Assembly: GCF_011397635.1 (NCBI RefSeq)
Contig: NC_064755.1
Span: 18,831,282 to 18,895,281, forward strand
Direction of reading: 5' to 3'
DNA from: Epinephelus fuscoguttatus
Taxonomy: Eukaryota; Chordata; Actinopteri; Perciformes; Serranidae
Length of the DNA stretch: 64,000 nucleotides
Shown here: piece after piece, positions 63,701 through 64,000 of the stretch
Position numbering within the stretch: position 1 is the stretch's first letter
Layout of the letters: each line of letters opens with the position of its first letter
Notes under the pieces: generated by a model
Seen by the model: only the letters and a program-made list of their open reading frames with translations
The model's database searches: none
Told to the model about the DNA's origin: nothing
Position numbers and translations under genes: made by a program

Positions 63701-63906
63701 TGTCTGTGAGAAAGAAAGATATGGTGTGAGGAGTGCTCACCGGTGCTCCTGGTTTCCCTGGTACAGAGAGAGGAGGTATGTTGGGTCTGCTGCCTGGAGG
63801 CGGAGGTATAGCTGCTGGAGTGGGGACAGGACTTGGGGCAGGTGGGGCAGCCATGGCTGGGGTTGCTTTGGGGGCAGGAGACTTCTTCAGGAGATTCAGT
63901 GCATCT
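50125..63906 (-). CDS. pdhx: pdhx (3' part): pyruvate dehydrogenase E3-binding protein
   Basis: Structural subunit of the mitochondrial pyruvate dehydrogenase complex that tethers dihydrolipoamide dehydrogenase (E3) to the E2 core. Exons in coding order: 63906-63741, 61929-61782, 59845-59787, 58290-58132, 51356-51292, 50380-50125. All have AG/GT borders and matching phases. They encode the end of the E3-binding region, a Pro/Ala-rich linker, and the whole acyltransferase-like core ([84 protein letters not shown]). The active-site DHRxxDG of true E2 is SDGRLVDD here: the catalytic His is absent, which separates E3BP from DLAT. The N-terminal lipoyl domain and targeting peptide lie beyond the right edge. 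It follows cd44 on the same strand, as in human. Confidence 0.95.
50381..51291. other. pdhx last intron
   Basis: No exon seen. Contains a CAG run at about 50654-50672 and a G-run at about 51204-51215. Confidence 0.5.
51292..51356 (-). CDS. pdhx: pdhx penultimate exon
   Basis: 65 nt, acceptor TTTCCACAG and donor GTAAAC. It encodes [20 protein letters not shown] followed by FS, a block highly conserved in E2/E3BP cores. Confidence 0.95.
51508..52035 (+). mobile_element. L2-like LINE fragment flanked by dispersed repeat copies
   Basis: Between 51565 and 51890 the plus strand reads as the C-terminal part of a fish [26 protein letters not shown] and [16 protein letters not shown] are clear. After a gap come WSTLPKH-like sequence and a [20 protein letters not shown] end in another frame. 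On both sides (51508-51560 and 51919-52035) lie copies of the ATTCATCCTCTG-ACCATG repeat related to 9890-9960. Internally deleted and frameshifted. Confidence 0.7.
52239..52780. mobile_element. MITE-like element
   Basis: The left end CGTATTTCCATTCAA and the right end, in reverse complement, CGTGTTTCCATAAAC form short imperfect inverted repeats around 540 bp without coding capacity. An A-run lies at about 52300-52317. No target duplication confirmed. Confidence 0.4.
54045..55163 (+). mobile_element. Fragment of LINE ORF2 C-terminus, split by a hAT insertion
   Basis: From about 54060 to 54290 the plus strand is open and reads [20 protein letters not shown], then [15 protein letters not shown] and RRPFA-like [14 protein letters not shown]. 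This matches the linker region I know from fish non-LTR elements. After the insertion the sequence resumes with [11 protein letters not shown] in one frame and [17 protein letters not shown] with its stop at 55161-55163. Frameshifts and short missing parts show it is dead. Clade not assigned. Confidence 0.7.
54299..55004. mobile_element. Non-autonomous hAT-type element with 8-bp target duplication
   Basis: Ends TAGGGATGGGAATCGA and, in reverse complement, TAGGGATGGGAATTGA: 16-bp terminal inverted repeats with one mismatch. The flanks are identical 8-mers, ATCAAGGC at 54291-54298 and 55005-55012, the hallmark of hAT insertion. 706 bp, no transposase. Inside, a GCTGCTAGC...GGCGCATCCCCG block is repeated with a period of about 84 bp (54500 and 54584). 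Inserted in the LINE fragment above. Confidence 0.9.
55225..55497 (-). mobile_element. SINE-like dispersed element
   Basis: Read on the minus strand it starts GCACAGTGGTGCAGTAGTTA (A-box-like TGGTGCAGTAG), passes GCCTCACAGCAACAGGGTTC (degenerate B-box) and continues to GTTTGCATGTTATCCCGGTG and GGGTTTTCTCCAGGTACTCT. This is a very common fish interspersed sequence. The tRNA-like head is degenerate, so a functional tRNA is excluded. Confidence 0.7.
56750..57775. mobile_element. TIR-flanked element with internal duplication
   Basis: The left end CAGGCTTCCATCCAAACAC and the right end, in reverse complement, CAGGAGGTGCATTTCCATCC suggest weak terminal inverted repeats. Inside, a block of about 105 bp starting near 57196 recurs near 57398 with period 205, including AGCACAAGCCTATGGCATTT in both copies (57220 and 57425). 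No protein recognised. Confidence 0.4.
58132..58290 (-). CDS. pdhx: pdhx core exon (MAVATDKGL)
   Basis: 159 nt, acceptor TCTATCTCAG and donor GTAAAT. It encodes [40 protein letters not shown] and [13 protein letters not shown], matching the human E3BP core throughout. Confidence 0.96.
58291..59786. other. pdhx intron
   Basis: No exon, RNA gene or mobile element recognised. Confidence 0.4.
59787..59845 (-). CDS. pdhx: pdhx core exon ([17 protein letters not shown])
   Basis: 59 nt, acceptor TCTTTTCAG and donor GTAAGT. It encodes [19 protein letters not shown], an invariant helix of the E2/E3BP core. Confidence 0.96.
59846..61781. other. pdhx intron with CA microsatellite
   Basis: Contains the (CA)n run at 60694-60744. 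The 138-codon plus-strand frame at 61331-61747 has no recognisable domain and runs antisense to pdhx, so it is not called. Confidence 0.5.
60694..60744. repeat. (AC)n microsatellite
   Basis: About 51 bases of pure AC repeat in a pdhx intron. Confidence 0.95.
61782..61929 (-). CDS. pdhx: pdhx core exon ([19 protein letters not shown])
   Basis: 148 nt, acceptor GTCATCCTCAG and donor GTAACA. It encodes [40 protein letters not shown] and MNLRKHLAK, the start of the acyltransferase-like domain. Confidence 0.96.
61930..62563. other. pdhx intron, left part
   Basis: No exon or repeat recognised in this AT-rich stretch. Confidence 0.4.
62564..63364. mobile_element. MITE-like element with GCCCTGTTTCCAC termini
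   Basis: The left end GCCCTGTTTCCACTGAGCGG and the right end, in reverse complement, GCCCTGTTTCCACCAAACAC share 13 exact terminal bases. TA flanks both sides (62562-62563 and 63365-63366). A GGTAC-rich subterminal zone occurs at each end. 801 bp; the open frames inside are not transposase-like. It lies in a pdhx intron. Confidence 0.7.
63741..63906 (-). CDS. pdhx: pdhx linker exon (Pro/Ala-rich)
   Basis: 166 nt, acceptor CTTTAACAG and donor GTGAGC. It encodes DALNLLKKS, the tail of the E3-binding region, then a Pro/Ala-rich flexible linker ending SVPGKPGAP. It joins in frame to GTFTEIP. This is the most 5' pdhx exon in the window. Confidence 0.88.
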
Positions 63907-64000
63907 CTGTTAAAGTAGAAACAGACAAAAATAGATATACGTAAGTAATGTTCTATACAATCATTTTGATATTTGTGTACAATAAGATGTTGTTGTAATG

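Overview
The window is animal nuclear DNA, almost certainly from a teleost (probably percomorph) fish. Genes are split into short exons with GT/AG boundaries. Introns are full of TG/CA microsatellites and fish-type repeats. The three recognisable genes occur in the same order and relative orientation as on human 11p13 (PDHX > CD44 > < SLC1A2). No bacterial features, CRISPR arrays, tRNA or rRNA genes were recognised.

Layout. (1) About 2.0-20.1 kb, plus strand: slc1a2, the glial glutamate transporter EAAT2/GLT-1. I placed eleven coding exons whose phases all join, giving 574 codons plus stop. The last intron can be read through to make a second C-terminus that matches mammalian GLT-1b. (2) About 20.1-23.9 kb: the gap between two convergent genes, holding a large foldback element and a small tandem repeat. 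(3) 23.9-38 kb, minus strand: cd44, the hyaluronan receptor, with eight coding exons joining in phase into 405 residues. Intron 1 is 9 kb and contains several dispersed repeats. (4) 38-49.4 kb: intergenic DNA dominated by a broken non-LTR retrotransposon (about 44.76-47.88 kb) with reverse transcriptase, zinc knuckle and a restriction-like endonuclease. (5) 49.4 kb to the window end, minus strand: the 3' six exons of pdhx, the E3-binding protein of the pyruvate dehydrogenase complex; its lipoyl half lies beyond the right edge. One pdhx intron (51.4-58.1 kb) is a pile of nested mobile elements, including a hAT-type element with a perfect 8-bp target duplication inside an older LINE fragment.

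The three genes are not a functional pathway: one clears glutamate at the plasma membrane, one binds matrix hyaluronan, and one is a mitochondrial structural subunit. Their association is conserved synteny. I found no convincing new multi-gene system. The most informative observations are the conserved alternative C-terminus of slc1a2, the ambiguous start of slc1a2, the foldback element at 22.9-23.5 kb, the RT plus restriction-like endonuclease element with a duplicated 3' end, and the nested transposons in pdhx.

Exon boundaries were placed by eye from protein similarity and splice consensus. UTR ends and repeat boundaries are approximate, and family names for repeats are inferred from structure because no database search was possible.
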